Origin: Doris montereyensis
Lineage: Eukaryota; Mollusca; Gastropoda; Nudibranchia; Dorididae
Reading direction: 5' to 3'
Assembly: GCA_037039925.1 (NCBI GenBank)
Contig: JAXRKP010000017.1
Coordinates: 125,001 to 189,000, forward strand
DNA length: 64,000 nucleotides
A program made the position numbers and the translations under genes. The notes beneath the pieces are model-generated. The model made no database searches, was not told the origin of the DNA, and was given only the letters and a program-made list of their open reading frames with translations. Each line of letters begins with the position of its first letter. Position 1 is the stretch's first letter. Shown piece by piece: positions 29,789 to 42,700 of this stretch.

Positions 29789-29895
29789 GTTGTTGTTGTT
29801 GTTGTTGTTGTTATTATTATTATTATATTATTATTATCATTACAGTATTATTATTATTATCATCATTATCATTATCATTTTATTATTATTATGCT
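29728..29895. repeat. (TTA)n / (TTG)n microsatellite
   Basis: Trinucleotide tract with a central TTG block. Confidence 0.95.
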
Positions 29896-29963
29896 ATACA
29901 TCTAGTGATTAACCCACATCTCTGTTCACGGGCGTTTTTTTTAAAAGTTTTGATGTTGTGTAC

Positions 29964-32272
29964 CCGGGCAGTGGACAGGTAAGCACATGGGGAGGGGGGG
30001 AGATTATCCCGCCCTTCACGAGTCTCCTGCTGCCCTGCAGGTGGATCTTTGCTGACCAAAGGCTAAGAGAGTTAACCCTGACAGAAAACAGCCTGCTCCC
30101 TTTCAGGTCTGTCTTGACTGACCAAAGGCTAAGAGAGTTAACCCTGACAGAAAATTACAAGGCCTGGTAGGGGGCCTCAAGGTAGCAGCCCCGCCATCTA
30201 CCTATGGTACAGTGGGCTAATCCCCTACTTATCCAAAACCAAATGATTCAGAGAAATAAATGTAATATACCCGGCTTGACTTTTCAACGACGAACATGTA
30301 AACGAACATGGACTGTGATTTTTGGAATGTTAGGGCAATAAATGAAAAAGAGTTACAATTAGTAGAAGAAATGGAAAAATTAAAAGTAGACATTTTGGCT
30401 ATTACAGAAACAAAGAAAAAAGGACAAGGAATAGAAAATGTAGGACCAAATCATATTTTAATCTTCTCAGGAGTAGATGTCAAAGATAGAGCTAGAGCAG
30501 GAGTAGGCCTCTTAGTGCATAAAAGGCATGACAGGCTACTAGAAAGTAGGAATTTTATAAGCCCACGGTAATTACAGGTAAATATTAAACCAAAAGGGAG
30601 AGAAATTAAATTATTAATAGCTTATGGACCAAACGAAGACGCCACTAAAAAAGAAAAATATATCTTCGAAAACGATTTACAAATAGCGTCAGAGAATATT
30701 AAACCCAAACAGGAACTAATGGTTTTAGGAGATTCAAACGCTAGAGTAGGCAACAATATAAAAACGTCAGGAGGAGTACTGGTAAAGAAGGAGAGACAAC
30801 AACTTCTCCAAATGGAGAGAGACTAATAGATTTTTGCCAAAATAATAACATGAAAATAGCAAACATCTTTTTCCTCATAAAAATATCCACAAATATACAA
30901 GAGTAAATGAAAACAGCTGTGAAAAGTTAATGATACACTGCATACTAGTTAGCAGCTCCCCTTTTTACAGTACATTGGATGCAAGAGGAAACATATGAGC
31001 AGAAATATTTAGTGATTATCACCTAGTGGTTGCCAAAATAAGATTGTCAGGAAGAAACAAACAGAAAAAGAAAGAGAAGAAAGCTACTAAACTCAAAATA
31101 GAGGAACTAAATAAACCAATAGTAAAACAGATATACCAATCTAGGATAAAAAGAGTTATCAGTGAAACGCAGATGGATCTGAATGATAGCACAATAGAAG
31201 AAAAGTGGCAAATGTATAAAGAAACACTCCTCAGTTGTACTTAAGAGGTCTGTGATAGGAAACAAATTAAAGGAAATAGGAAAAGAACAGCATGGTGGAA
31301 TGAGAATGTCAAGACTAAGATCAAAGAAAAGAAAGATACTTGGAAGAAATACTTGCAAACAAAGAGACCAGAGGATAGGATAGATTACGTGAATGAAAGA
31401 ACTATCACCAAAGAGGAGTGATGAAAGCAAAACAGAAACAATGGAAAGAGTTTGGACAAAGACTTCAAGAAAGCTATCAAGGAAATCAAAAGCTGTACTG
31501 GGGGGGGGGGGTGAAGAGCACGAGAAAGACTAAAACATTCCCAATACGACAAATTAAGAATGCCAAAGGAAAAAATAATGAAAGAAGACAGCGGAATCAT
31601 GGAAACATGGAGAACGTATTATCAACAATTACAGTAGCACTCCAGAACATATGAAACAAGAAGTAAAGATCAATAAGTAAGAGTGACAAGTAATCCAGAG
31701 GAGATAGCTGAAGATGTAGATATCTCAATGGAAGAAATTCAAACAGCTATAAGAAAAGTGAAATTAGGAAAAGCCCCAGGAGCAACAAAAACCAAACTGT
31801 AGTATACAACACAGTTTATTGTCCTGCTCTCCTCTATGGCAGCGAAACCTGACCTTAGACAGTAGAAAATACAATAGAGTACAGGCAGCTGAAATGAAAT
31901 ATCTGAGAAGAGTAGAAGGGAAAACTGAAAGAGACAAAATTAGAAACACAACAATAAGAGATCAAACCAAAGCAGATGGCATAAAAACTAAGATAGAAAC
32001 AAAATCAGTTGAGATGGCTTGGGGCATGTAAACAGATTGAATGACAATAGAATAGCTTAATCAGTATACACTGCTAAAGCCCAAGGTAAAAGACCTCGGA
32101 GAAAGTGGAAAGAAGATATAAAAGAGGCATTGAAGCATAGAAATTTAACTTTTTTGGAAGGAAACAGAAAATGCCAGAACAGGACGTCCTGGATAAAAGA
32201 TCATCTCGGGCATCTGAACCCATACACCGAAAGGTAGAATGAGAACTGATAAAGAAAGAAAGAAAGAAAGAA
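29964..32272 (+). mobile_element. RTE-like retrotransposon copy B, RT core deleted
   Basis: Starts at GGGCAGTGGACAGG (about 29,966), has two 65-bp 5' UTR units, then an endonuclease (DCDFWNVRAI, VDILAITETKKKG, GVGLLVHKRHD; 30.31-30.57 kb) and a linker (31.03-31.43 kb: KIKEKKDTWKKYLQTKRPED). The expected start of the RT, EEIQTAIRKVKLGKAPG (about 31.73-31.78 kb), jumps at about 31,795 straight to the far C-terminal part (NRVQAAEMKYLRRVEGKT, then RPR-KWKEDIKEAL at about 32.1 kb). The whole catalytic fingers/palm is missing. It ends with an (AAAG)n tail at 32,254-32,272. Annotated relatives are often called craniofacial development protein 2-like; clade assignment (RTE-like) is tentative. Confidence 0.85.
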
Positions 32273-32817
32273 TGTTGTGTACACATTATGTTTCTTTAGG
32301 CAGAGCGTCCACTTGAGTTTTCAACATTTCCAGGCCAGGCAAAACGTAACGTCATCTCATTGTGGGTAACGGCTATTTTGCCTACCAGTTAAATATGGGA
32401 ATGACAAAAAAAAATTCTTTATTTACGGAGCACCTAGATTCTGAGTAGTCTGCTTCAAAAATTCAATGATTGACTGCAAGTGATGTATCTGTTGTAAAGC
32501 CCTGCAAATGAATTATTTTTTAGAAAATTAAAACAAAACAAATAAAACCTTATGCGTCGATGTGCATGTCTTTATTAAAAAAAAATTATTATTGAAAACG
32601 ATACACGTAAGGAATACAGTATAGCCTACGTATGTACCCCAACCAACCAACCCCCCCCCCCCCAAAAAAAAAAAAACAACCCAACCCAACAACAACAACA
32701 ACAATCGACGTAAATAAAAACAAATATACTCGAGTGTGGCAGTAGAGGAAACTGGAATAAAATCATGAAACATGATGATCAGTTCTTGCATTTTTTTTTC
32801 ATTTATCATCGCAACAG
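32273..32817. other. Spacer, nothing recognised
   Basis: Between two retroelement tails. Contains a C-run/A-run at about 32,650-32,675 and AACAAC repeats. Confidence 0.4.
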
Positions 32818-32915
32818 TGTCTTTCTTTCTTTCTTTCTTTATCAGCTCCCATTCTACCTTCCGGTGTATGGGTTTAGATGCCCGAAATGGTCTGTCTCCT
32901 GACTGCCCCACATTA
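32818..32915 (-). mobile_element. 3'-end fragment of the same RTE-like family (copy C)
   Basis: On the minus strand the last 80 or so bases of copy B (CATCTAAACCCATACACCGG..., ending GATAAAGAAAGAAAG) recur with the same (AAAG)n tail. This is a severely 5'-truncated insertion in the opposite orientation to copy B and only about 550 bases away. Confidence 0.8.
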
Positions 32916-34625
32916 TACGCAAACTTGAATATGAACCATACCGGCAGATATAATATAAAGATATTTTCGAAAAGTTTTGTTTTTCTCTTTATAACCTATA
33001 TATTGCACAACGTAAACATTCATAAAAAAAATGTCAATTTAAAGAAACCTGTCAGGACAAAGATTATGTATATATTCTAGTCAAAGCATCTAGATCACTC
33101 CCACATAAGAAACAAAAAACAACCGAACGAACCCCCCACCCCCACCCCTCCCACCCCCAACATAAGACAAAAACCCATACAAAAATAACAAAAAACAACA
33201 AAAACGCCAACACCAACAAACAAAAGTTAAAAATCATCAACATCAAAATAAGTCAAACGAAACATGACACAAGATAAAACGAAAGAAATAGAGTATTAAA
33301 AAACAACTACGGAAAGAAAAGTAAAGTAAGACCCCCTCCTCCCCCTCCTCCTCCTCCTCCCCCTCCCCCTCCCTCCCCCTTAGATCTCTATCGAGAAAAA
33401 ATAGAATCGAGGGACAATTTCCCACTTGAGGAGTGTTGGAGATATATGAGTGAAACTTAGGGCGATTCGTTGTTCTTATCTATTTTATTTCACTTTGCCT
33501 GTTTTCAACGTTATGGAAATCTGTAAAATCGCCTATTAGTTGCATCAGCCTCAATGAGGTTATAACCTCCTTGATCAGCCTGAACTATTTATGGGAGACT
33601 TGTTATGAAAAACAATTTTCACGAATATTCCTTGCAACAGAAATAGCGCAGATTTCATGACCACAAGTACCAATATTTAGACCTTGAGTACAATTACTCA
33701 TGTCATGGCTACTTATAGTTATAGGTTTATTATCATGGGCATCTACCATATTATAATGTTGTTTAAATACACTTCACATAACTCAGTTATGCGTTTTTAA
33801 AGGAATGGAATAAACCTCATGCGAGCAATTTAAAAAAATAGATTATAAATTTCATGTAATAGATACAATCGACTACACTTTATTATTCGAGTTCAAACAT
33901 GCTGATCTCATTAGGAAAATTGTACAGTATTGCAGTTTAACCTCTGACCGTTCCGTATTCAAGAAGGTGTTGGGAACTGGCTAATTTCGTCTCACAACGG
34001 GTAGGCTAAATATTTCGATTGGTTTTAAGAGTTCTCTCGGCTCTTTGTATGATCTCAGTTATGTGAAAGAAACAAATAGATCTAAAATCTGTATAAAACA
34101 TTTACATTACAGATGTATTCTTGATATCAAATTCCGATCTAAATTATATTAGATCTCTAGACACCTAGACAGAGTGATGCAACGTCAACACAGCTGAGCT
34201 TTAACAACATCAGTTTTACGGCCAAACACTTCCGTACATTTTAAAAACACTATGTGATCGATCATTCATTTTTCAGCCCTATCAGAAAAGAGGAATGTTG
34301 ATAACAAATGCAAGACAGCCTAAGAAAACTCACCACAATAAGTAAGAGGGCTGTCCTTTACCCGACCCTGTCAACTGTCTTTGACTTTGATGTTGCAATG
34401 CGAACCTTGTAATGCTTTGCCTCCACATCTTGGCATGCGACAGTTATGTAATCTGTGATTGTCGATGATGCCTGAGGCGCAAAGGCATGGTCACAGTTGG
34501 CCAGGAAAGGTGGACAGGGCAGGCGGTTAGCCTTCCTCTGTCTCGTGTGATGTGTTTATAACACCTACTAGTGTCTGGACCATGCAGAAAAATCTGACCA
34601 GAGCCAAAAACTAATAGTAGTAATA
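32916..34625. other. Intergenic, nothing firmly recognised
   Basis: AC-rich and CCT-rich low complexity at 33,110-33,380 (pyrimidine tract on plus strand). The remainder is unique AT-rich DNA. A more GC-rich patch at 34,360-34,560 could be old element debris but has no clear domain. The non-coding first exon of GHITM may lie in this interval or further on; it was not located. Confidence 0.4.
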
Positions 34626-34634
34626 GTAGGGCCT

Positions 34635-36340
34635 ATAGTAGAACATTTTTATAGTGCCTTTTGCCAAAATTTCAAGGTACTTTACAATACAAGTTGAAAT
34701 ATTATTAAAAAGATACATTCAAATTTCAATGTTGCATTCTAAACATACTCACACTAATAAAACATTATTAAAATTGGGCATCGTATACATTTCAATTCAA
34801 TCGTTTACAGAAGGTATTTCCTAAAAAAATGTGTCATTAGTAGTTTTTTGAAGATTTGTTGCACGTCTCACAGATGGAGGTAAAGCATTCCATATTTGTC
34901 GTCCAGTTTTGCCAAAACTTTTATCTCTGAAACATTTCAAGTGAGCTTTTGGAATTGTCAAAAAATGTTAATTTTGAGATTTTAATGCACGAGGCGGTCC
35001 ATATGGGAAGAGCAGATCTTGAATGTAGATAGGGGCAGCAGACTGCAGTGATTTGTAACAAAAAAGACAAGTCTTTGTAATCGATTCTTGCCCTTACTGG
35101 AAGTCAGTGAAGGGCTTCAAACAAATCTCTGGAACTTGTCGTATCTAGTCTTCCTAAGGACCAACCTTGCCGCACGACTTTGTATCCTTTGAAGCTTTTT
35201 ATCCTCGCATCTGTGAGACCCGCAAAAAGAGAGTTAGTTGCAATTCTGGACAGAACTAAGGACACATTGTATATTTAAGTATTTTGATGTAAACACTTGT
35301 GAGGGCAGAGATTTCACATGTGAAATCTTGTGCAGCTCAATGTACGTTATTTTTACAGTATATGCTTAATTTGGTGGTCCATTGAAAGTGTGCTGTCAAG
35401 AAAGACTCCCAGACTTTTGGCCGAATTTGAAAAGGATGCACTTACATTAGCAATAGAATGGATTTGAGGTCTATCTTTTTTTATTTTGAGTCTGTGGAAC
35501 ATAATAGAACCTCATTTTTTTCCTTGTTCAGTTTCAGTTTATTTTTTTGTCATCCATGATTTGATAGATAGCACCTTTCAATGTCCACTTTGAGTGAGTC
35601 AAGATGTTCTAGAGACACATCTTTGTAAAGCGGGATATCATCTGCATACATGTGATAATGGCTGTCATGCTTTCTTATGACCTGACTCAGTGTATAAAAT
35701 TGTGCAGAGAACAGAACCTTGCGGGACACCATACTTTACAGGAATTTTTCAAAAAATATTTCTGTTGGCGGAGACAGATTGGGTTCTACCTGTTAGATAG
35801 GATTCAAACCAATCCAGGACAGTGCCTGTAATGCCAAATTTGACTGACAGCCAATCTAACAAAATAGCATGATTGACTGTGTCAAAGGCAACAGACAAAT
35901 CCAAGAGTGTGAGAACAGCAAAATTCTCATTATCACATGAAATAAATATATCGACAATTTTCAACAACGCACCTTCAGTGATATTATTAGCCCGATATGC
36001 TGATTGAAATGACTCTATAATGTTGTTCAAATGTAAATGCTCTTTCAGTTGCATGACTACTACTTTTTCTAAAATTTTAGAAATGAAAGGAAGATTAGAA
36101 ATAATAGAAACAGGCCGGTAAGTTTTAAATTCTTTTTGATCGTTTACATTTTTTGAGAAGTGGAGTTACAATAGCAGTCAGGGACAACACCTATCTTAAG
36201 AAAAATGATTAATTATGTCTGTAATGAATGGAGCTATGCAGTCGAGACGTTTCAAAAGAAGATTTATGGGAATCGGGTCAAGGGGACATGATGAGACTTC
36301 TGAGACAGAGACATCTCTCAAACAGTAAAAAGAGAGCGAT
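34635..36340 (-). mobile_element. CR1/L2-like LINE, 5'-truncated, dead
   Basis: The minus strand reads [19 protein letters not shown] (36.03 kb), [28 protein letters not shown] (about 35.9 kb), [11 protein letters not shown] and YGVPQGSVL (about 35.73 kb), then a degraded YADD box (about 35.64 kb), SLGVFLDSTLSMDHQI (about 35.4 kb) and EALHWLPVRARIDYK (about 35.1 kb). The 3' end has the typical GTACCTTGAAATTTTGGCAA-type terminal sequence near 34,670 and ends beside TAGTAG repeats. The endonuclease is missing. Its 3'-end style resembles the copy at 9.7-11 kb, but the two sequences are not close copies. Confidence 0.87.
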
Positions 36341-36746
36341 CATAATTCTCTGTGAATGACAATATCAGAATCAGAAGAGTCCTCATCATGGTGGTCTAAA
36401 TCTTGTCTAATTTTAGAGACTTTATCCATAACAAATTGTCCAAAACACTGGGTAAGTGAATGTAGGGCTTCACCATACAAGTGTCGCAAAGTGAAGAGTG
36501 CAAATAATGCTTGCATTGTTCCACACATGTAGACATTTAATGTATGTATATTTTTGGACAAACACCAAAAATGCAGTTGGAGGTAAATAGATACAACAAT
36601 AACTCTCACAGATTATGCCTCTTCATGTTTTATCTTGTGCAAATGAAAGAAAGAAACAAGAGCTGTGTAGATGTTTTTATTTGTAGCACAAAACAATGTT
36701 TTAAAAAATATTATTTCACTAATGATACGCTTGCATCTCTTTACAG

Positions 36747-39651
36747 GTAAAAATAACTTGATCCAGATAGTTGAAGAAAGATTCAAGCTCCATCATGCTT
36801 TCTGCAAAAATGTTAGGATGTGGGCGTGTACCTGTTACAGCATTTGTGACTGGAGTTGGTCGATCAGTGCTATCACATCCTCCAACAGGATCATCAAATT
36901 TAATGTCGAGAGTACAAATGTATGCAAATGATGTGAGAACTGGTCTTGGGCGCCGTGCAAAGAGGAAAACTTTGAAAGAATCACTGATGGCACCTGCTGG
37001 TGACTCGGGTATGGGGTATTATACTTCTTTTTGTTGTTGTGTTGTTAATTTACATCAGTCGTTTTTATCAGCACTATGTATGTATAAGACCTGTTTAAGT
37101 AAGATTAAATTTGTAGATCATTTAACAATGTTGATTTGACTTTTAGTAAAGGGGTCATTTATTCACCACCTACTTTCATGGATGCTCAATGGTAATATAG
37201 GAAGCTTTATAGTATATCAGATCAACCGCATAACGTGGAAGACATTTGCTTTCATTGATTTCCAATAAAGAAGTTTTATTCTCCTTTCTTCTTTCTTATA
37301 GTTTTAGACAATTCGGGTTTTCATTTGTTTGAGGTTTTGTTTGTTTGTGTGTATGTATGTATAATGGCATTTTAGTGTGTTAAGAAATTGAGATGTTCTC
37401 CATTCTCTGTTTTTAAGCCTTCAATCTTGGAAAAGGCTTTGTGGCTGGAGGTGCTGCTATAGGCATTGGAGCTCTTTGCTTTTATGGATTTGGCTTGTCA
37501 CAGTATCCTGGTGCCATTGAAAAAGCTGTGTAAGTTCTCTGTCTTTTAAGTTTTTTATCAATCTGAAAGGTGGGTGGTTGGCGTGCGATGCTGGTAGGAC
37601 CTACTTCTTTTCTTTCACTTATCTGTCATCTTGCTGTTTCCTTTTCCTTCACTGCACATGGTGGACGGGGATAAACTAAACTTCAATGAAGCAAAAAATC
37701 AATCTAAAAGATTACTTTTTTTATTAGTTCACTGTTAAATTGACTAGGATCAGTTACTTTTCATTTCTAGTTGATGAATACTTTATTTATGACATTGTGT
37801 TTTAGAATGTGGACTCCTGAAGTGAAGCAGCGCATCAGAGATACATACATGTACTTTGGAGGAAGTTTGATCGTAACTGCTGCTTCTGCTGTAGCTGCAA
37901 GTCGAAGCCCTGCTGTGATGAACTTCATGATGAGAAATTCCCTGTTGGTCAGTGATGGATTCTTAAAATTTGTCATTTACTATTCTTTTGCTGTGTTTTG
38001 AACATTTATATGTCCATACGATGTCAGATGACTAATTAGATTTACAATGAAACATATCATTTCAATAGAAACATTTAATGGTATACAATACTTTTTTTTA
38101 ATGCTAGAAGTTTACATAATAAATGGTTATAGAAGTTATTTAAGAGTTTAAATAAATTCAGTATGAGATTGTTTATGGTGCAGTTTTGGAACAGCCGAGG
38201 ATCTTTATCTGTATCATGACTAAAGACGGAAGTTCTTACCCTGAATCATAGCCTGCTGCTTGAAAAGTGTTGTAGGAGAGTTTTTTTTCATTGACTTTTA
38301 AGCTTTTAAAATATTACACTCAATATTTGTGATTATGATTGATTTAAATGTTTGCCACCGATCATAAATATAAGAACCAATATCTGAATCTTAAACATAA
38401 AGGAACCAAATTTTCAATATTAGTATTTGAATTGAAAAGATGCACCATGACACAACAAAATAGCTTCTGGTATATTCTCAAAGTAAATACTTTGATATAA
38501 TCTTCTAAAAGCTTTGAAATTGAAGTAACTATCATAAAGATAAAACAAATGGCAAATGGATTGAATTGAAAACTTTGATGTATACAAGTGCCCATGCCTT
38601 TAAGATGAAAAGAAACTTTTTAAACGTAATGTCTTTCTTTTATTCTGTGCAGTCTATTGGCGCCACCTTTGCAGCCATGATTGGAACAGGCATGGTGTGC
38701 CGATCCTGCCTTATACCCCGGAATTGGCGCCAAACAGCTGACGTGGCTTTTACACACTGGTGTTATGGGAGCTGTGGTTGCTCTCTTACACTCCTTTGGA
38801 GGACCTTTTACTTGTTCGAACGGCTTGGTATACTGCTGGTGTTGTTGGAGGTAATTGTAATATTGTAATAAGATAAATTTATCGAAATATGTGCTGTCTT
38901 TCACTTTTCCATTTATTTGAAATTGAATTTTCGATATTAAGATCGTTCAGGTGCATTATTTTTATGCACCTGTGTCTTTTCAAACGAAGGTGTGTGATTA
39001 GGCCTACAGTATTTTTTTTACTGAGTTCCATTGAAATTTTAAGAAGATGTTAAAACTTCAGCATTAAAGGAAAGTTAATATTTGTTTTGTCAGTTCGTTA
39101 TATACAAATATGCTCCAGGAAATTTCTTGTTACACAAGCAAAATTTCAATATACTGTGCCATTGAAAGGCATTTAATTTTCAACCACTTAGTCTCATTTA
39201 ACATTTTTTACATTTACAGATTGTTTTTAAGCAAATACAAAACATTTTCTCTGGGTTTGTGCGACATAAGTTCTTATTGTACTGCAAAGATTTTTCTTCT
39301 CTGTCAAATGATTTTCCTCTTACAATTAAGGCATGATTTCAGTCTTTATTCAGCTCTGAAGCCCAACATTCATCTTTACTTCTACGGGATCCCTGTATAG
39401 AGATATAAGAAATGATAACAGTCTTCCTTAGAAGTTTCATAATACCTGTTTGAAAAAAGTTACATTTGTAAAGGTACCATATGCTAAAATTGAGTAGCCC
39501 GCTATCTAAACTACCTTGTTGTCTCTTGTCTAACTTTCTCACGACAGAAGTGCCAATCATTTTGAGACTTAATTCATAAAATCGCTGTATCTTAGTATTT
39601 GAGGTAAAATAGTTCAAAATTTAGTATTTTGATGTAGACACATAGTTCAAA

Positions 39652-39721
<70 letters not shown>

Positions 39722-42700
39722 TGAGTATTTGGCCTGTTTGTAGATGATCCAGCAACATAAAGATTAGTATTTGATGATTCAGAGTCAGATTCACTTTGGT
39801 ATTTAGAGCTTATTCTTGGGTTGAAAGGAATTTTTCATTTGCAAGAGCCATGAGCATCTACTTTCAATTCCTGGCGAAGGACATACTACCTGATACTGTT
39901 AGTGATGATGTATCTTAGTACAAATAATTTGACTGCACATGTGAGAAATGCTAATGCCAAAAGGTATCTGGAAGTAGTTGAAGTATGAAAAACCTAGGAA
40001 AGTCAATACTGACAAGTGTGCTGTTTGGCTGGCATCAGTCTATTGCCATCATCAGATACCCGTTGGTATGGCTGCGAATGAATTAAACCATAAAACAAAT
40101 TAATAGGGTCTGAGGCTGTATTGCAATGCATAATAGTAACATGTTAAGTGGATGCAAATGAGAGAAGACATTATTATTAATATGAATACAAAATTTTGTA
40201 TCGTACATATTTATATAAATCTTCTGTTTTCCATTTCCCATGTGGGCTAAATTTTTGTTGTTACCTTGTTTTCCTCTTTAATGAAAGTAAAGTGTTTGTT
40301 ACTTTTATCATATGCACTTTGTTCACATTTTGTAATTTGTCTTCAGGGTTGTCAGCTGTTGCCATGTGTGCTCCCTCTGAAAAATTCCTGAACATGGGTG
40401 GAATACTAGGTGCTGGCCTTGGGGTGGTTTTCGTGTCCTCAATTGGTAAGTTGATATTTGTTGTTAATATAATATTGTTATTGTTACGGAATGAGCAGCG
40501 CAAGGACATTTGTGCTTTGGTCCAAGTTGGTATTGAAGAAAAGGGTGTGTTTTCACTCTCCTCTGCTGTGATGTGATTTACTCCTCTGGTCTCTAGATAA
40601 GAATGCTTTTGCAATGTTTTTATAGGCACATTTTAAAAAACTTTATTTTCTACAGAGTGATTTTCATGTCTTATCTTTATGTAAGCAGATGGGTGATTGC
40701 TGAGAGCTCAGGCAAAAAATGCTTTGTTAACTCTATTTACATTGTTTCTGTGACCACACTATGTCTTTGAGATCACCAGTCATGGTAAACAGAATTAAGA
40801 TATATTATCTCTCTCCCTTATGTGTGTGTGTGTGAATTTTCAGTTAGTGATGGAAGAAACGTTAAATGTCAAATCTAGGAATGTTCATTTACTTGTAATT
40901 ATTATGATGTAATATTTTCTTGACAAATAACAAAGTAGTGTAAACATTAGTTTATGTAACGTTTAGTGTAATGTGTCAAGCATGACACCTTGATCTTTCC
41001 ATAAGAATTTAAAAGACAAAAATAGCAAGGTGAAATATTCAATAAACTTCTGAGATCATTATCACTTTCTTTGAGGATACCATTATTTCAAGAAACTGAT
41101 TCCTAAATCTTCTATTCTGTTTCTATCCACCTCACAGATGTGTAGTGTGTTGTCAGGCCTACTGCTGCTACTACTATTACTACTACTCCTACAATAACTT
41201 CTAAACTGCTGCTACTACTACAATATATGGCTACTACTACTCCACTTCTGCTGCTTTAGTACTTTGTATGACAGTAGCCTTTTCATATGTAATGTGCCTA
41301 GATTGTGTTCTTGTACATCTACATGCGCTTTACGGCGATATTGATTATCTCCTTGTAATACTGGCTAAAGTTGTTTCCGTTATATCATATTGTTATAGAG
41401 GCTATATATATATAGGTCATTTTGACCTTACCACTTGCACAACAGTTGGCAGTAAACTGAGGTTTGTGTGCACTTCAAGAAACATAATAAGAGATACTTC
41501 TCACACATTAAGGAATGAAGACTTTAATGAATTAATCTTTATCTTTATCCAAAAAGTGAGACATGAATAAAATAAATGTCAATCCTTTGGACTTATGATG
41601 TTTATTATATTACAGCTACAGTACAGTACCATTATACTCATGGACTAGCAAAACTGTTATATGATTTTTCCCTCTCCTGTATCAGGAAACAGCATTTTAA
41701 TTAAAGTAGTAATGTATATTTGTTGTTTTTCCTTTTAACAATGTAGGTTCTGCTTTCTTCCCACCAACAACTGCTCTTGGTGCTGGTCTCTACTCTATAA
41801 GTATTTACGGTGGCTTGGTCCTCTTCAGCTTGTTTCTGTTGTATGACACACAGAAGATTGTGAAGACGGCTGAGACATATCCACTATATGCTGAACGCCC
41901 TTTCGATCCAGTTAACATGTAAGTTGGACATTAAAGACTAAGATATTAGCTTTGCTTTACACTAAGTCTTTCCTGATATATATTACAATTATGGTTCAGT
42001 TTGCACTGCAGCCAACCGTTCTATTCTCAATGATACTTGACCTGGTTAGACCGAACCCAAATGTTCAACGGCCTAAACTTTCACAAGTTTCAAAGAATCA
42101 ATGGAGGCCTTTCAAAAATCACATTTCAGTCAAGTTATAATGTTAATACTACAGTAGTTGATTGATAAAAGCACACTCTGCATAAACACATGCCTCCATC
42201 TGCGGACCAAATTTTTACTTTATAATACAAAAGTGTTCTCATATACACACAGTATGCATAAAAGCACGTTTTTTCCTAGGCCCAAGGGCGTGCATTTTAT
42301 CCAGTGATCGACTACTGTATCACTCATTCAACTATTCTGACAATTTTAAAAACTTTTGTATTGATTTAAATTCTATGTATGCTTATCATCCAGAAGCACC
42401 TTTTGATTTTATGCAATTTCTTCCCATTTTTTGTTGGCTACATTGTGGTTGAATTGGAAGGTGTTGTCAGTAGATGGCAAGAAACATATACATGTATTCA
42501 TGTATGTGTTTTCTACAAAGGGTTTTATACCTTTGAGAAGGTCAAGAACCACAGGTTTACTATTTTAAATTTATTAAGGATCGCTTTAGTTTAACCCACT
42601 GCTGCTCAATGTGCCTGAATGTGACTAGACCGATAACGAAAATACTGATGTATTTTTGGAGAGTGAATTAAAGCAAAAGTATTTATATACTCAAGCTAAA

